6,690 bases of DNA from an uncultured Flammeovirgaceae bacterium. GTDB taxonomy: Bacteria; Bacteroidota; Bacteroidia; Cytophagales; Cyclobacteriaceae. Every line of letters starts with the position of its first letter. Position 1 is the first letter of the stretch. The notes beneath the pieces were generated by a model. The model made no database searches and was not told the origin of the DNA. It worked only from the letters and a program-made list of their open reading frames with translations. Where the stretch lies: NCBI GenBank assembly GCA_937138955.1, contig CAKZPJ010000604.1:1-6690 (forward strand). The letters are read 5' to 3'. Position numbers and translations under genes: made by a program. Positions 4,823 to 6,690 of this stretch are shown piece after piece.

Positions 4823-6690
4823 ATGAAAGCAACTGGAACAACTTGGTTTTTACTAACAGCCACATTATTTATATCGGCTGTCTTGTTCAACCAATGTTCT
4901 GAGCCTTCTTCGGTTGCTGTACCGCAAACGGTTGATTTCAATTTTCATGTTCGCCCCATTCTGGTCAAGAATTGCTACCTCTGCCATGGTCCCGATTCCA
5001 GCAGTCGCGAAGCTGATTTACGCTTAGATATTTTTGAAGCCGCAACCGCCCAGCGAGAAGGTGATCTTTTCGCTATCAAACCCGGGCATCCTCGCCAGAG
5101 CGAAGTCATTCACCGCATCAATAGCGATGATCCCGATAAGGTGATGCCGCCCCCTGCAAGTAACCTGAAATTGAACGAGCGAGAAAAGGCTATCCTGGAA
5201 AAATGGATTGACCAGGGAGCTGAGTGGAAACCGCATTGGGCGTTCATACCACCTACTATACCGGAAATTCCTTCAGTAAAAGTACAAGAAGAAATCGCTA
5301 ATGATATTGACGCCTTCGTCGTAGCCAAACTAGAGGAGCAAAAGTTGCCCGTCGCTCCTATCGCCAATAAGAATACTCAAATCCGTCGATTGGCCTACGT
5401 GCTCACCGGATTACCACCTAACCCTACCGATATTGATAAATTTGTCAACGATACTAGCTCTAACGCTTATGAAAAGCTAGTTGATCAGTACCTGAACAGT
5501 TCGCAGTTTGGAGAACGTTGGGCGCGTCATTGGATGGATTTAGCCCGCTACGCTGAAACCAAGGGCCACGAATTTGATTATCCGGTACACGGTGCCTGGC
5601 AGTACCGCGACTACCTAATTCGAGCATTCAATCAAGATGTTCCCTACCCGCAACTGGTGAAGGAGCAGTTGGCGGGAGACTTACTAGCGTCGCCTCGCTG
5701 GGACGAAGAAAGCGGACGGAATGAATCGCAACTAGGCACGCTGTTCCTCACCATGACCGAAGGGAAACACAGTCCGGTAGATTTGGTGATCGATGAATCG
5801 GAACGAGTGGATAATATGATTGATGCGACTACCAAAACTTTTCAGGCACTTACGGTAGCTTGCTCCCGCTGTCACGACCATAAGTTTGATCCCATTCCAA
5901 CTACCGATTACTACGCGCTTTACGGCATCATGAAGAGCAGTCGGTTCAGCATGACCGATGCTAACCTTACCTTAGAAAAAGTTGAGAACTTAGCCGAACT
6001 TAATAATATCAAACAAGAAATACGCCGGCTAACTGCTCAGGCTTGGTTAGAAGAAGCACCTGTACCGATACAAACCGCCAGTAAACGAGAATCCACCGCG
6101 AGTACCGACTTAGGTTATAAAGTGCTGGGCGACTTTAGAGACGGTGATCTAGCCGACTGGCAAAGTAGTGGCGTAGCGTTCGGACAACAAACCACATTGG
6201 GAGAGCCGCGCTTCAATTCTACAAATCAGCAACTTACTTACCTTTCCGTAGGCTATGCTTCTAGCCAATTAATCAGTACCGAAATTGTGGGCGCGCTCCG
6301 CTCTCCCAACTTCACTATTACTGAAGATTTTATTACTGTACGAGCGCGGGGTATTCAATCATCTATTCGGGTGATTATTGATAATTTCCAACTGATCCAG
6401 AACCCAATTTATGGTGAGCTAGACATGAAGGTGGATCAGCCCGAGTGGAATAACTACACGGTGGATGTTTCGCCCTGGAAGGGACATATTGCCTACCTGG
6501 AAATGATTCCCGGTTACTTTGAACGCCAACACTACCAGCTACCGGCGGAAGCTTACCTAGATGTAGCCTACGCTCAAGCGTATAATGGTGACCTTCCCCC
6601 GCCCCCCCCATTAACAAGCTCATCTGATCATAGTCTACACACTACAATTGGTCGCTGGGTAGAGGGTAAAAGTTCCGCAACTGATATTCA
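4823..6690 (+). CDS. Planctomycete-type cytochrome c / DUF1549 lipoprotein (3' end outside window)
   Basis: The frame is open from ATG 4823 to the window edge, giving 622 complete codons. An export signal (residues 1-24) ends LFNQC, so C25 may be a lipidation site, though NQ before Cys is atypical. A PSCyt1-like haem-c domain follows (about 38-141): RPILVKNCYLCHGPD with CxxCH at 51-55, a possible Met ligand M108 in MPPP, and the family HWAF motif at 138-141. DUF1549/PSCyt2 covers about 160-372, with LTGLPPNP, FGERWARHWMDLARYAET and the second CxxCH at 347-351 within CSRCHDHKFDPIP. After a polar helical stretch, a beta-sandwich-like region starts at DFRDGDLADWQ (437-447) and runs to about 590, then a pentaproline (592-596). 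Family members usually continue into DUF1553, so several hundred residues are probably missing. The function of the family is unknown; it is often found near sulfatases and glycan genes. Confidence 0.88.
   Translation, partial: MKATGTTWFLLTATLFISAVLFNQCSEPSSVAVPQTVDFNFHVRPILVKNCYLCHGPDSSSREADLRLDIFEAATAQREGDLFAIKPGHPRQSEVIHRINSDDPDKVMPPPASNLKLNEREKAILEKWIDQGAEWKPHWAFIPPTIPEIPSVKVQEEIANDIDAFVVAKLEEQKLPVAPIANKNTQIRRLAYVLTGLPPNPTDIDKFVNDTSSNAYEKLVDQYLNSSQFGERWARHWMDLARYAETKGHEFDYPVHGAWQYRDYLIRAFNQDVPYPQLVKEQLAGDLLASPRWDEESGRNESQLGTLFLTMTEGKHSPVDLVIDESERVDNMIDATTKTFQALTVACSRCHDHKFDPIPTTDYYALYGIMKSSRFSMTDANLTLEKVENLAELNNIKQEIRRLTAQAWLEEAPVPIQTASKRESTASTDLGYKVLGDFRDGDLADWQSSGVAFGQQTTLGEPRFNSTNQQLTYLSVGYASSQLISTEIVGALRSPNFTITEDFITVRARGIQSSIRVIIDNFQLIQNPIYGELDMKVDQPEWNNYTVDVSPWKGHIAYLEMIPGYFERQHYQLPAEAYLDVAYAQAYNGDLPPPPPLTSSSDHSLHTTIGRWVEGKSSATDI
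6596..6610 (+). repeat. C-rich homopolymer tract inside the cytochrome/DUF1549 gene
   Basis: Five Cs (6596-6600), a G, then eight Cs (6602-6609) and an A encode prolines 592-596 in the frame used. The reading frame stays open and sensible on both sides (GRWVEGKSS follows), so the tract length here is in frame. Such runs are prone to replication slippage and to sequencing error. Confidence 0.8.

Noticed and set aside
5024..6623. Antisense frames at 5024-5236, 5110-5367, 5644-5835 and 6375-6623
   Set aside because: They are opposite the cytochrome/DUF1549 gene, whose motifs are unambiguous and whose frame is open throughout.

Overview
The window looks like chromosomal DNA of a Bacteroidota bacterium, probably from the Cytophagales side of the phylum. 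This is inferred from protein flavour, not from a marker search. The sliding clamp has a C-terminal MPVML-SNYV tail of the kind seen in Bacteroidota. The start codons have no convincing Shine-Dalgarno sequences. A planctomycete-type cytochrome/DUF1549 lipoprotein is present, a family shared by Planctomycetes, Verrucomicrobia and marine Bacteroidota. All five genes are on the + strand.

The left part (1-3528) is housekeeping. A 52-nt nested hairpin (86-137) precedes tsf (translation elongation factor Ts, 190-1020), which ends in a textbook intrinsic terminator (1052-1081). After a 157-base gap comes dnaN (DNA polymerase III sliding clamp, 1239-2384), not accompanied by dnaA here. The gap after dnaN holds a GC-rich patch with two perfect 11-bp direct repeats and possible small hairpins. 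It is followed by fbp (class I fructose-1,6-bisphosphatase, 2536-3528).

The right part (3536-6690) is accessory and concerns the cell envelope. Seven bases after fbp begins a secreted BNR/Asp-box (sialidase-like) beta-propeller protein that has no usable ATG and must start at TTG or another non-ATG codon. Its coding end forms a 7-bp inverted repeat with the stop codon in the loop. After 72 bases begins a large lipoprotein-like gene that runs off the window. It has an N-terminal haem-c domain (CYLCH), a DUF1549 domain with a second CxxCH (CSRCH), a beta-sandwich-like region and a pentaproline linker encoded by a C-rich homopolymer tract.

Working together: tsf, dnaN and fbp serve translation, replication and gluconeogenesis and look only coincidentally adjacent. 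The last two genes plausibly belong to one exported glycan- or organic-matter-related function, because Asp-box propellers and PSCyt/DUF1549/DUF1553 proteins are often found near each other and near sulfatases. The chemistry of the PSCyt family is not known, so this pair is the best candidate here for undescribed biology. The most interesting non-coding signals are the tsf leader hairpin and the dnaN-fbp repeat patch.
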